From: Zygnema cylindricum
Taxonomy: Eukaryota > Streptophyta > Zygnematophyceae > Zygnematales > Zygnemataceae
Direction of reading: 5' to 3'
Assembly (NCBI GenBank): GCA_037447655.1
Contig: JBBHKE010001313.1
Span: 64,001 to 128,000, forward strand
Length of the DNA: 64,000 nt
Made by a program: the position numbers and the translations under genes
Notes under the pieces: model-generated
Database searches by the model: none
What the model was told of the DNA's origin: nothing
What the model saw: the letters and a program-made list of their open reading frames with translations, nothing else
Part shown: positions 34,516 through 44,336 of the stretch, piece after piece
Layout of the letters: each line of letters opens with the position of its first letter
Position numbering within the stretch: position 1 is the stretch's first letter

Positions 34516-35166
34516 TCAACTCCCACAAAAAACCAAAATACTCCCTTCCGATTTTTTTTTTTTTTTTTCTTTTCCTTTTTTCCTTTTCCTTTTATAAACC
34601 TTTATGACAATACCCTCACATTTTAAAAGGTCCATTAGATGAGCTGAAATAAACATTCGATCTTGTTGATCACATATTTTATTAAGCATCCCAATTTTCA
34701 TAACCCAGAGCAAAGATTTTATCCACCTCATCACTTTTTCATCCACACACAACCCGATTTCTCTCTTACAATCTAAACAGCCAGCCCCATCTCCAATCTG
34801 CAACATATACCCGGATGATAACCCTTTTACATGCACATCTTCACAAGCGACATCACACCAAGTAGTGATGTCAAATCCATCCACCTCCAAATATTCCCAA
34901 AAACCACTAGTCCCCACTAAGTTCCTCATAAGATCTACATCTTCCGTACTCATATTTTTATCCATGATAACTACCCTATTTTCTAAACTTCCCTCACTCT
35001 CTCCCATGGAATTCTTTCCACTATCATTTTCTATTTTAATTCCCAATAAATATTTCTTCTCCCCTAAACCTTTAATCAAATATTTCTCTTCTCCCCTATC
35101 CTTTAAAACCTCTTCGAGTTTCACTTCTCCCCTTTCCTCGGAATCCGTTGAAGTCTCCCTTTCCGA
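34516..35166 (-). CDS. RNase H-derived ORF of a non-autonomous copia
   Basis: An open minus-strand frame of ~215 codons precedes the polypurine tract and LTR. It starts with the tail of copia RT (GLGEKKYLLGIKIEND, compare DLGEARYFLGIQMERE at 48500) and skips most of the RT-to-RNase H connector. It then continues with rewritten RNase H: ITTWCDVACEDVHVKGLSSG for FTTWSDASYGDAPMRRCTSR, then VMRWIKSLL and CDQQD. The Glu of the MEAEYMA motif is not preserved, so enzymatic activity is unlikely. No ATG is found near the start. It ends in a Lys-rich tail. A sister copy at 39028-39657 is also open and shares the same internal deletion. Confidence 0.7.
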   Translation of the reverse strand, partial: SERETSTDSEERGEVKLEEVLKDRGEEKYLIKGLGEKKYLLGIKIENDSGKNSMGESEGSLENRVVIMDKNMSTEDVDLMRNLVGTSGFWEYLEVDGFDITTWCDVACEDVHVKGLSSGYMLQIGDGAGCLDCKREIGLCVDEKVMRWIKSLLWVMKIGMLNKICDQQDRMFISAHLMDLLKCEGIVIKVYKRKRKKGKEKKKKKSEGSILVFCGS

Positions 35167-35174
35167 CCAGTTTT

Positions 35175-36137
35175 CTATTTCGATTGATCTGGGAACTGTC
35201 CAACAAATTTCTGAACAGCTTCCGCATCGGACATTAGGTCCGGTAAAGCTTCTCGCAAAGTTTCCATGCGAGCACGTAGAGCAGGGGCAGTTTCTCTTGG
35301 TTTACGCATGAAATCCATCAGTTCTTTCACTTGATCGGGGTTTTGCATCCGATACTCGGCTTCTAAGAAATCGAACATAACAGAGAGTGGACCCCGCAAA
35401 GGAAATTATCATCCTTGGTCGTGCTGGACAGCAGCACGAGCGGCCAGAGCATATTGGCGAGGAATTTCTGGGATTGCGGGAATTAGGACAACACCTTGGG
35501 CATCTAAGACCTAGGGAAAAGCGGCCTGGAATGGAATATCCGCTTGATCTATGACCTCGGGTGTACCAGCAAAAGGAGGGGAAAATTCTGTCATCGCGAG
35601 TATAGCATCATTCTTGCGGGAATATAATGTAAGGGTCGAACCTTTGAGGTACCGGCTAAGAAGAGAAAATGCCACACGAAGATCAAATCGATCTTGATAG
35701 CGAAATGACAAATCACCTATTTCTGTATTATAGAGCATACGGAAATGAGATAAAGACATGGTATCTTTCATCCCTGAAAAGAAAAATTGCATTTTCCCCA
35801 TGCCCTCTTTTGAAGAGGAATCCATGTCGTCAAAGGAAGAATGCACTAGTGGTTCCAAATTTGGACCAATCGAAAACGGAAATGTGAGAGGATGGGAAAA
35901 GATTTCATCTGAAAAGTCTCATTCGGTTCTATCTAGGGATGACCTAGAGGAAACTGAGGATAATGATGAGACTGTGGTTAATACTGACCAAACTGACGGA
36001 GATCTAGGGGCCGCAAGCGAAACTAGTGCGTCCGCAAACTCGGAAAAACTAGAAATATCTAACTTCGGTGGACGGAAAATTGTCCTGCCGCGGGTAGATC
36101 CGGATTGATAACATAAGTTATCCCAATCCGTGGGCAT
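35175..36137 (-). pseudogene. Unidentified ORF remnant upstream of the RNase H-derived ORF
   Basis: Three successive minus-strand open pieces are separated by stops: 36137-35919 (begins MPTDWDNLCYQSGSTRGRTI), 35885-35511 (SLSHFRMLYNTEIGDLSFRY, then RVAFSLLSRYLKGSTLTLYS), and 35399-35175 (FDFLEAEYRMQNPDQVKELM, then DLMSDAEAVQKFVGQFPDQ). The last piece is helical and charged, as in retroelement gags, but I recognise no specific family. YLKGSTLTLYSR parallels YLSKGALTDFKDR in the remnant at 31788-33303. It may be the gag-like partner of the element ending at 33304. Confidence 0.45.
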
Positions 36138-38430
36138 AAACGAAGAGAAAACCCTCGATTATGACTGGAAATTTAAAAACAACCCAACCGAGGTGTCTCA
36201 AGTGACATGTCAATCCACACAAAATAAATGAACACATGAAGTCTCTAGCAAGACCCGGTTGTCAGATCTAGCAAAAAGTCGGAATACCAAAACCTCTACC
36301 CTGTAAACAATGGGGCAAGACCGAAGGGCCAGATCTATAAAAACAAACAGAGAACTATCCAAGCACCTTTCAGGGCAGATCTATAGCGACACAGACAGAA
36401 AATTGTCTAAACAGTGTCACCCACGGCAAGACCTATGAATGAAAATCCAATCCAGATAGTCACAGGGAAACTCAAGGCCACTCACGGCCAGATAGCATGC
36501 AATGAAAACAAAGAGAATGCAAATGCTCAAAAAGAAAGGTTCGTAATAGAACCAATCCACACCAATCCCTCTACACGAGTGTCCACACTATATCGCAACG
36601 CTCCTGTACCCGCAAGGCATCGGGATATTTACAAACACTTTTAATACTCTGGTGTGTACTAAAAGTGAACCGGACTAGTTTGAAGCAAGTCGGATTTTGC
36701 AGAGTCCTCGGGTTCGTTCCAAATAATCATACCCAAGACCACCACTAAACACCCAGGCAATTAGTATCCTGCTAGGGTAGCGTATCAACGCTATGCCACG
36801 CTATACCCGACTATAAGTCAATGATAATTTTAGGTTATAATTCGTGGAACCCTATTATATTAAATAAATATTTTGTTTTTCTAGGTTTTCTCAATGATTA
36901 AGTTTGGTAGAAGAAAAGGAAAGAAAATATGAAATCCAACACAAACCAAACATCAACTAGATAGCAAATGAAGGGGCAACAAGGAAAGAAAGATAAAAAA
37001 TAATGAGAAAACTTCAAAGTAAAACACAAAGTACGATAGAATTAGGCAACCGGTTTCCCAAATCCCAATTCCACGTTGCAAAAACCAAAAATTTGCGACC
37101 CATGGATAGTATGATGCTGACCTAAGGTTAAGAATCACAAAAAATAAACCCTAAATCTGCAAAAACCCTAAATCTCTGCCCAAACCCTAAAATCTGCAGC
37201 CAAACCCTAATTCTGCAGATTAACCCTAAAATCTGAACCAAATTTAGACCTAAATCTGCAGACCAGAAATAGAGTGAAAGCAAGATAGAAGACAAGAAAT
37301 GAAAGCAAGAAAGAAGAAAACAAAAAACCAAAACAAAATGTTTTTTTTTTTTTATAAAATAAAATTTATAAATTAAATTATTTTTATAATATATTTTCCC
37401 AATGCAAAACTGAAAACGAAAGCAAAAATAGGGAGAAAGTAGAATGGAACTTGTAGTAAAATAAAGCTAGATCAAAAGGAAAAAAAACGAACTCAAATAA
37501 AAGGTGGAAGAAAATCTAGAAATGAAAAAATAGATTTTATATTGAAAATAATGTAATTTTTATATTTTTTTTTCCTTTAGCTTTATTTTATCACACAAAA
37601 CTGAGAAGTAAAACTGAAAATGAAAGGTAAATAGGCAGGAAAATGGGAAGAAAAAAACAAGAATAAAAACTGAATTTGAAAAGTAATATATTTTTTTATA
37701 AATTATTTTTATAAAAATAAACTTTTAGAAAATGTGATTTTTAAAAAGTGGAGCTTTTGGACAAGAATGCTAAGCCAGGAGGTAGCCACTAGGCTCTCTG
37801 GTCTTTATCACATTCCCTACAAGAGTTATCCCGTTACGACAGCAAAGCAAGAAATATTCCAACCGGAACAAGGGAAAATCCAAATCCGATCAAAAATACA
37901 CTCCTTTCAAGCCAACCGAAATACAAACAAGACACAAACACATAACCAAACCGTCAAGCTGCCCGAGGAAGGCGCAGCAAGGTCCAGATGTGCTCCCCCA
38001 CGATCTCCAATTCCACACTTCTACCAAAAGACAAACTTTGGAGGGAAACCTTCCGGACGTGGCCTTAGGCCGTGTGGATTAAAAACGAGGGCAGAAAAAC
38101 AAGGAGAATAATCTTACTCTATCTAGCCTCTACAGCTAGCTAACAAGGAGAAGAAAGACACGTGGGCAATCGGTGAGAGAGAGAGCAAGAGAAAAGCTCC
38201 GCTGCCAAGAGAAAATTCTTGTCCAAAAGCTAAATTCTCTAAGTTTGAGAATTAGGCTAAGTAAGAGCTACACTAGGCCTAAGCAAAATTAGCCTACGTC
38301 TAGTCTACTTTACATGCATGAAACTACTAAAGATGTTGGCCAATAGGCAGCCAACATCGTCTGCCGTACGCCTGACAAAATCCACCATCCAAGGGTAAAA
38401 ACCCTCCCTAACTACATGTGCGCGCGAACC
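36138..38430. other. Non-coding spacer between the inverted arms
   Basis: A/T-rich sequence with purine-rich stretches at 37270-37330 and 37430-37720. Apart from the telomere-like run at 37143-37235, I see no supported gene. A 125-codon open frame at 37734-38111 has no domain and biased composition. Confidence 0.5.
37143..37235 (+). repeat. Interstitial telomere-like repeats
   Basis: Five AACCCTAA units are spaced by TCTGCA-containing linkers (for example AAACCCTAAATCTGCA) within ~90 bp. CCCTAAA is the plant-type telomere unit on the C-rich strand. The units are interspersed, not a pure array. Confidence 0.75.
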
Positions 38431-38789
38431 TACATGGGTTCACGACTTAAATAAATATATGTATCGAAGCGTCGCCAGGAAATCGCGATACGCCTCCAAA
38501 AGATACTTCACGTCGATACTCCCAAAATTGCGTGCATACGCACGAAACGAAACATACCGCACGAAACGAACCATATCGCACGAATAAAAGGTCTAGCACG
38601 AAATACTTGAAATCGCGTCACGTCCCCCAAACGATGTTTCGCGTCCAACTTCGAAAATCGCGTACCTGCGCACGAAATAAAACATATCGCACGGAATTAG
38701 TACTATTCAACGAAACGTGCACGCGAATCGCGTAAACGTCATAAATAATTGAATCGGCGTAAAATCGCACGTGTGAACGAAATTTATAT

Positions 38790-39015
38790 ATGCTTGCGAA
38801 AATCGTGCGTGCATGCATTAAATCGTGCGTGCATGCATCAAATCTCGCGCGCGTGCCCAAAACCGTGCGTGCGCGCGGAATACTTCGCGTGCATGCAAGA
38901 AAACCGCGCGTGCGTGCAAAATACCGCGCGTGCGTCCAAAATACCGCGCGTGCGTGAGAAATACTGCGCATACATGCAAAATACTACGCGTGCGTGGATA
39001 ATATCGTGCGCGCGG
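38790..39015 (+). repeat. GCGTGCGTGC minisatellite, ~20-23 bp unit
   Basis: About ten imperfect tandem copies of a ~20-23-bp unit, typified by CGCGCGTGCGTGCAAAATAC, run into the start of the plus-strand RNase H-derived ORF. A looser CACGAAACG-rich repeat lies just upstream (38530-38720). Alternating purine-pyrimidine runs are frequent. Confidence 0.85.
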
Positions 39016-39027
39016 GCAACCGACACG

Positions 39028-39657
39028 ATGTGGCATGACAATATTGAGGATAGTTTCATAGATATTTTGGAAACAGAAAACTGGTCGGAAAGGGAGACTT
39101 CAACAGTTTCTAAGGAAAGGGGAGAATTAATTCTAGAGGAGGTTTTAAAGGATAAGAGAGAAGAGGAATATTTAATGAAAGGTTTAGGGGAGGAGAAATA
39201 CTTATTGGGAATAAACTTAGAAAGAGAGAGTGGAAAGAAATCCATGGGAGAGAGTGAGAAAAGTTCAATTTTTGCGGGTAATGGGTTTGACATCGCTAAA
39301 GGGAGTGATGGTATTTATGAAGGTGTGCCTGTAAAAGGGTTAGCATCTGGGTTTATGTTGCAGATTGGAGATGGGGCTGGTTGTTTGGATTGCAAGAAGG
39401 AAATCGGGTTGTGTGTGGATGAAAAAGTGATGAGGTGGATAAAATCTTTGCTCAGGGTTAGGAAAATTGGGATGCTTGATAAAAAATGTGATCAACAAGA
39501 TGAAATGTTTATTTCAGCTCATCTGATGGACCTTTTAAAATATGAGGGTATTGTCATAAAGGTTTATGAAAGGAAAAGAAAAAGAAAAAGAAAAAGGAAA
39601 ATCGGAAAGGGGTATTTTGTTTTTTTTTTTTTGGAAGTTGAAAGGAAAATAGACTAG
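39028..39657 (+). CDS. RNase H-derived ORF of a non-autonomous copia, plus-strand copy
   Basis: This is an open frame of 209 codons with ATG at 39028. From ENWSERETST onward it parallels the minus-strand ORF at 34516-35166: LEEVLKDKREEEYLMKGLGE, then KYLLGINLERESGKKSMGES, VKGLASGFMLQIGDGAGCLD, KKEIGLCVDEKVMRWIKSLL, and CDQQDEMFISAHLMDLLKYE. It lacks about 25 residues present in the sister. The N-terminal ~12 residues come from unique sequence next to the minisatellite. It ends in a Lys/Arg-rich tail, a polypurine tract and an LTR. It is RNase H-like by descent, but catalytic positions are incomplete. Expression is unknown. Confidence 0.65.
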   Translation: MWHDNIEDSFIDILETENWSERETSTVSKERGELILEEVLKDKREEEYLMKGLGEEKYLLGINLERESGKKSMGESEKSSIFAGNGFDIAKGSDGIYEGVPVKGLASGFMLQIGDGAGCLDCKKEIGLCVDEKVMRWIKSLLRVRKIGMLDKKCDQQDEMFISAHLMDLLKYEGIVIKVYERKRKRKRKRKIGKGYFVFFFLEVERKID

Positions 39658-39661
39658 AAAA

Positions 39662-39670
39662 TAAGGGAAG
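39662..39670 (+). promoter_or_regulatory. Polypurine tract
   Basis: TAAGGGAAG precedes the LTR start TGTTGATATTTTAG, in the same position as the tracts at 18722 and 49420. Confidence 0.7.
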
Positions 39671-40843
39671 TGTTGATATTTTAGTATTTTCTAGGTGTGT
39701 ATTAGGATAGAAAAAGAGCAGAGGCACTCTGCCTCTGACTCCCTTATCGAAGCCCCCATACTTGTTGTAGTCACTGAAGGCTGGATAGGGAGACAAAGTC
39801 ATGGCTGCCTGAGTTCTCTAAGAGAGACAGGTAAATTAAGAAGGTTCGTAAAAAGGATGACTGGCGCAGGGTTTGAACCTGGTACTTGCCGCCAGTCAAA
39901 GTAGCCGTTAGCTCTAGCCGTTAAGTCTAAAATTATGCTAGTATATGTAGGGTTTGACACATATTTAAAAAGTAACACGTAGACTAGTTCGTTTAACAGG
40001 AAATAGATATGTAGTTCATGGAAACATTTTTTAGGTAGTAGGGAGTACGGTTTCAATGTTTTATGAAACGGATATCGCGTAATTGTTTCGACCGCGAAAC
40101 AAGTACCGCGCGTCTAATTCCAGCGGCAAGGATTACAGCCGGTTTTGATCGGACGGCCGCGATAGGCGCAGCGATCACGGAAGAGGTACTTTTGGCGTTT
40201 TACGGTCTTTGCCACGTGAAATGACACGTGGCGTGATAACATTCGATGACGGGAACTCTGGAGATTACGGGAACAAATCCCGATTTGACACGTGTCGACA
40301 TTTTGGCCATGTTGTACAATGGCAGTACAGAAAATACATCGGCAACTCTACTTTTCTGTACGACACACTAATTTGATTGGTGCCGTACTTCAGAAGATAC
40401 AGTTTTAGAGGGGGAATCGGACTTAGAAAATTTTGGGCAGGTAGCTGCCTCCCTTGGAGAGCACCTTGTATAAATGGCAAAATTTGGCCAACCATAACTA
40501 TCAATTTACTTGACCATTTTCAGTGATTCTTTTTGCTGCGAACTCGAGGAGTCTAAGCTACACAGGGGTGTAGTCGGTCGGAGGTTTTGTCAGCCACGGT
40601 GGCTGCATTTCTAAGGGAAAGTCGAAGTGGGTATATATGTCAAAATATCATATTCTAACTTTGCATTCTGTGGTGGAACTGAGCACACAGAAAGTGTTAT
40701 TTCACAGGGGTGAATCTATATTGGGGTTCTAACTGTCAAGGGGTCAGTCACTTAGGTTTATATCAACTTGGAGTCGGCACTATCTAGATTAGCTTCTTTT
40801 GGATCTACATACTCCGAAGGCCAATGGAGGTCTCAGAGTTTCA
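39671..40843 (+). mobile_element. LTR (family D), 1173 bp
   Basis: It begins TGTTGATATTTTAG and ends GGTCTCAGAGTTTCA. It is the inverted counterpart of 33304-34486. An antisense tRNA-like block lies at 39859-39935 (AGGGTTTGAACCTGG). The LTR 3' part contains CAGTTCCACCACAAAATGC-type sequence in reverse sense, the same long insert found in the other D copy and at 44337-45594. A second, partial LTR is fused directly to its end. Confidence 0.9.
40469..40475 (+). promoter_or_regulatory. LTR TATA box
   Basis: TATAAAT follows a GGGCAGGTAGCTGCC...GGAGAGCACCTTG segment at the conserved position of the LTR promoter. Other copies have TATAAA-like sequences at the equivalent place. Confidence 0.6.
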
Positions 40844-41114
40844 TAGGACTTAGTAGATTGAGGAGGTAACCGCCTCTCTCCCAATAAGCTTGTATAAATA
40901 TTGGTATCTTGGCCACTTCATAACTAATCGCCTAGTTGGGCGTTTTCAGTGATTCTTCTTGCTGTGGACTTAGGGGAGTCTAGACTACACATGGGTAGAG
41001 TGAGATTATCTATTTGTCTGCTTGGGTGGTAGTTGCTTTAGTTGAAATTGGGTTAGTTCAAAATCACCTAGAGGCTTCCTCAATTTTGGTCCAAATGGAG
41101 GACACAAAATTGCA
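40844..41114 (+). mobile_element. Partial LTR (family C end), fused to the preceding LTR
   Basis: It runs from the promoter region (TAGGACTTAGTAGATTG, then CTTGTATAAATATTGG) to the family C end GGAGGACACAAAATTGCA. Only the downstream quarter of an LTR is present, starting exactly where the family D LTR stops. Confidence 0.75.
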
Positions 41115-43770
41115 ACACTTCTTATCGTTATAGAGTTAATAACACTATTTGGCTGCATATATTTTGGCCGAAAATATAAAACTGTGTTAACAATGTTGTT
41201 TCACTTAATTGGATTATAATACGCCACTCTTTTTTGCATCAACTTCACATTGCATATTCTAACTTTGCATTAACATTGTAAATTTTTAACAGTAATGACG
41301 ACAGGCAGCGTGGCAAATAGTATAAAATTGTCAGTCAGGTCTCGGTGCTTGTAGTCTCCTCCTTTGGAGGTCGCTTCATCTTGAGTCGACAAAGTACGTA
41401 TTGAATATTACGAGTGAGGAAACTTGCTATCATTGTCTCTCATGAGCTTAAAGTTTATTTGTTTAGATAGTACATAAACTCATTTGAATTGTCTTTACGG
41501 TTTAAGACCTTGTAATCAAGAGGGATACTTCATAAGCTTTTTGACCTTTGTTAATCAAGTGTCATACATGTATGGGATGTTTGTAATTTTTGGCCAACTT
41601 GGTTTAGGTGTGACTGATGGCTTTGTAGAGCTTAGTTGATGTAATTTTTGCTTAGCAATTGGAGAACTTTGTAAGACCAAAATTGACAAACTTAAAAATT
41701 TCACTTTTATCGTGCTTTTTTTTTGGGAACGGCGAAATACAAGTGCGAAATATACATGATTCCTCAATTTATGTTTGTGTACAACGCCTACAAGGATTAT
41801 GGGAAAGTAGCGTCTCAACATACACATTCTGTGTGGTTTCCGCTATTGAAGAACTGTGCCCGCAACAAGCACGTATGTTTGCGCCATAGCTGGTGAAAGC
41901 CCTTACAATGTTCCGTTGTTCATGTTATTTTAAATACCTAAAAGTACACAATCAAGTTGTTTCCTAGTCGTTATAAATTGACATATCGAAGAAGGCGAAA
42001 AAAATGAAAGTATAATTTGCGTCATCGTCAAACTTAAGATGTACTAAATGTTGTCGTCTCCTGTTTTTCAAACACGACCACGTCAAAAAACTTCATGTTC
42101 AATCTTTATTGTAAAAGACATTGTTTAAATCAAAGTATCACAGCTTTAAGAGTAGGGAAACAGTTGTGCATGAGTCAAAAGTTTTAAAAACTTTTAGACA
42201 ATTTAAAACGACGAGGAAAAGTACACAATTTGTTTTGTTTATCATTTTGTGTCTAATAAGGTTTTTTTTTGTTTTTAGGGCGACCTGACAGGTGACGCAA
42301 AGGCAAAGGCATCTTCTTCAACCATGGACAGTATAGGGTTGGAAGGTTGGACGTTTGAAATGCCACGCAAAAGCATGCGGCGTCCGAAGCAGTTACAAAA
42401 AATATTGTGAGGGCAGATAAATTGTAGATGCTAACAACCGTCATGGTTAGCGTCGATCGTCACAGATGTAAGTAAAGGGGTGTTCCCATGTAACCGGTAA
42501 TTTGAAGAAGTACTTTAGATTTTAGTGAAGATTCATTGTACTACTTTGAAGAGCGTTCCAATATGCGAAAATGATATCGGAACTTTGGAATGTGACGGTA
42601 GTAGACATTGGTGCTACTTGTGACGATAGAATACGACTACGAAACGCCCGACAATTGGTGACATCTACAAAAACAACGACGATTGTAGACGAGTAGTTTT
42701 TTGTGACATTGTAGAAGTTGGGGTTTTGTGACATTATGACGTCATGCTCACTCGTGACAACATCGACGTGACAAATCTAAGAACTCTCCACCATGACTTC
42801 CTGACTTCATTTTTCCGAATTTTCTCACTCGATTTGCCATAAAATTAAAACCAAAAGTAGTAAAAATAATGTTTTTTAAAAAATCTTTCATTTCATACAA
42901 ATATTGTCGTGTCTCATTTTAAAAAGTGTTAGATAAAAGCAATAGTGTGAGAAGGCGAAGGAAGAGCCGAAGACGACTTAAAATTTTGCTTAAAGACCCA
43001 AGAATGAATTGGAGTTCGAAGTCCCTGTATTTTTTTTTCCTTACATCGCAATCGGGTAATCGAATATGTACCCAACTGCTAGCGTCGGATCCAAAACGAA
43101 TTCGGGTGCCAAAATATTGGGGTTGGCCGAATTCCGTTGGGTGATTAAAAAAAAAAAACAAATTTGGGTATAGCAAGGGAAGCAAAAAACGAAATAAAAT
43201 TGTTTCGTAGGTACTTTCCACCAAAATACTGTACAATATAGTATTTTCCATACTATACAACATTATGATACTTTATACTCTTGGTATCGTGGAAGGTATA
43301 AGGGAGATGTACCATTAATTTTGTACTTATTCGTGTATGGGCGGGTACGGGTAGTCGCGAGGAATCGAGTTTCGGCTGCCTTTATTTTCGTAAACAAGTA
43401 TTGGGTACAGGGTAACAATTTAGGATCGTGACATAACGCGGGCGGATTTCAGGTGTTCGGATTTTGAAAAAAGAAAAATGTAGGATTCGGGTATCGGAAA
43501 TTTTGACTTTTGCAACCACTGATATCGGGTGGATATCTATCACGGTATCTCCGTACGCCGTTCTACCGGAATTTTTTGAAGAATCCCCCTTTTCTGTAAG
43601 TTAAATAACGTACTGAAAATGTTCGGACATCCCTACCCATAAAAAATATCGGGATATTTTTTGTTGGTCCCGAAGCGATGTATCGGGCTCTCTGACTGAT
43701 CGATAATTGGTAAATCAATATCAAGTTTATAATTAAAATTTGCCGACACACACCACACATAAAAACGTGA
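41115..43770. other. Non-coding interval
   Basis: No supported gene. At 42476 AAAGGGGTGTTCCCATGTAAC resembles the Harbinger-type MITE end seen at 8066, without a partner. Around 43360-43700 there are ATCGGG-rich runs like the margins of the family F hAT-like elements (for example TTTGTTGGTCCCGAAGCG). Small ORFs have no domains. Confidence 0.45.
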
Positions 43771-43975
43771 TGAGGGTGAACTTCCATTATAGGAAAAGTT
43801 TACTGGACGGCGTACGATTTCGTACAGATTTGTACCATTTTTTTTGTCATGGTAACCTTCCATCAGAAGTTCCCAGTAATCGTACGGTCACGTTTACCGG
43901 CATTAATATTTGTAATACCTTTCCATCAGGTAGTGCCAGTGAAGTAAAAATTGCTTACGTGTTACATTTCGATTA
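43771..43975. repeat. Family E repeat fragment
   Basis: TGAGGGTGAACTTCCATTATAGG and TTTACTGGACGGCGTACGATT (read in parts) match the left part of the repeat at 60058. The remainder diverges. Confidence 0.55.
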
Positions 43976-44039
43976 GTACCACGTAGGATCCTATTGAGCC
44001 GCCCGGGAATAATGAAAGTTTTCAAAAGGAAAAAATCGT

Positions 44040-44332
44040 TGTTGAAAGTACTACATTTATAGGTTATTTTCTAGGTCTAAATATATCAGCAAAATAGAAA
44101 AAGAAAAGAGCGGACAACCTACCTCCACCTCCTCTTTCTATCCCCCATACTTGTTGTAGTCACTGAAGGTTAGAGAGGGTGGTTAAGCCGTAGTTGCCTT
44201 AGCTCCAAAGGCAAGACTAAAGAGTGACATAAGTCACTCTCAACAAAAGGTTGAGTCCAGCAAGACTCGAACCTCCGACCGATAAAGCGAGGCGTAGCCG
44301 TCAGCTCTAACCGGTCTGTTGTCGAAGTTCGT
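44040..44332 (+). mobile_element. 5' LTR remnant of the 44040-50328 copia
   Basis: It matches the first ~290 bases of the 3' LTR at 49427 closely, including the antisense tRNA-like block at 44250-44325 (AGACTCGAACCTCCGACCG). It ends abruptly at the inverted LTR. Confidence 0.85.
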
Positions 44333-44336
44333 TAAA

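Noticed and set aside
38749-39027. N-terminal extension of the plus-strand RNase H-derived ORF through the minisatellite
   Set aside because: It is in-frame only because the repeat lacks stops; the sister copy has nothing similar, so I start at 39028.
42919-43263. 114-residue minus-strand ORF
   Set aside because: It has low-complexity Leu/Phe composition from AT-rich DNA and no homologous domain.
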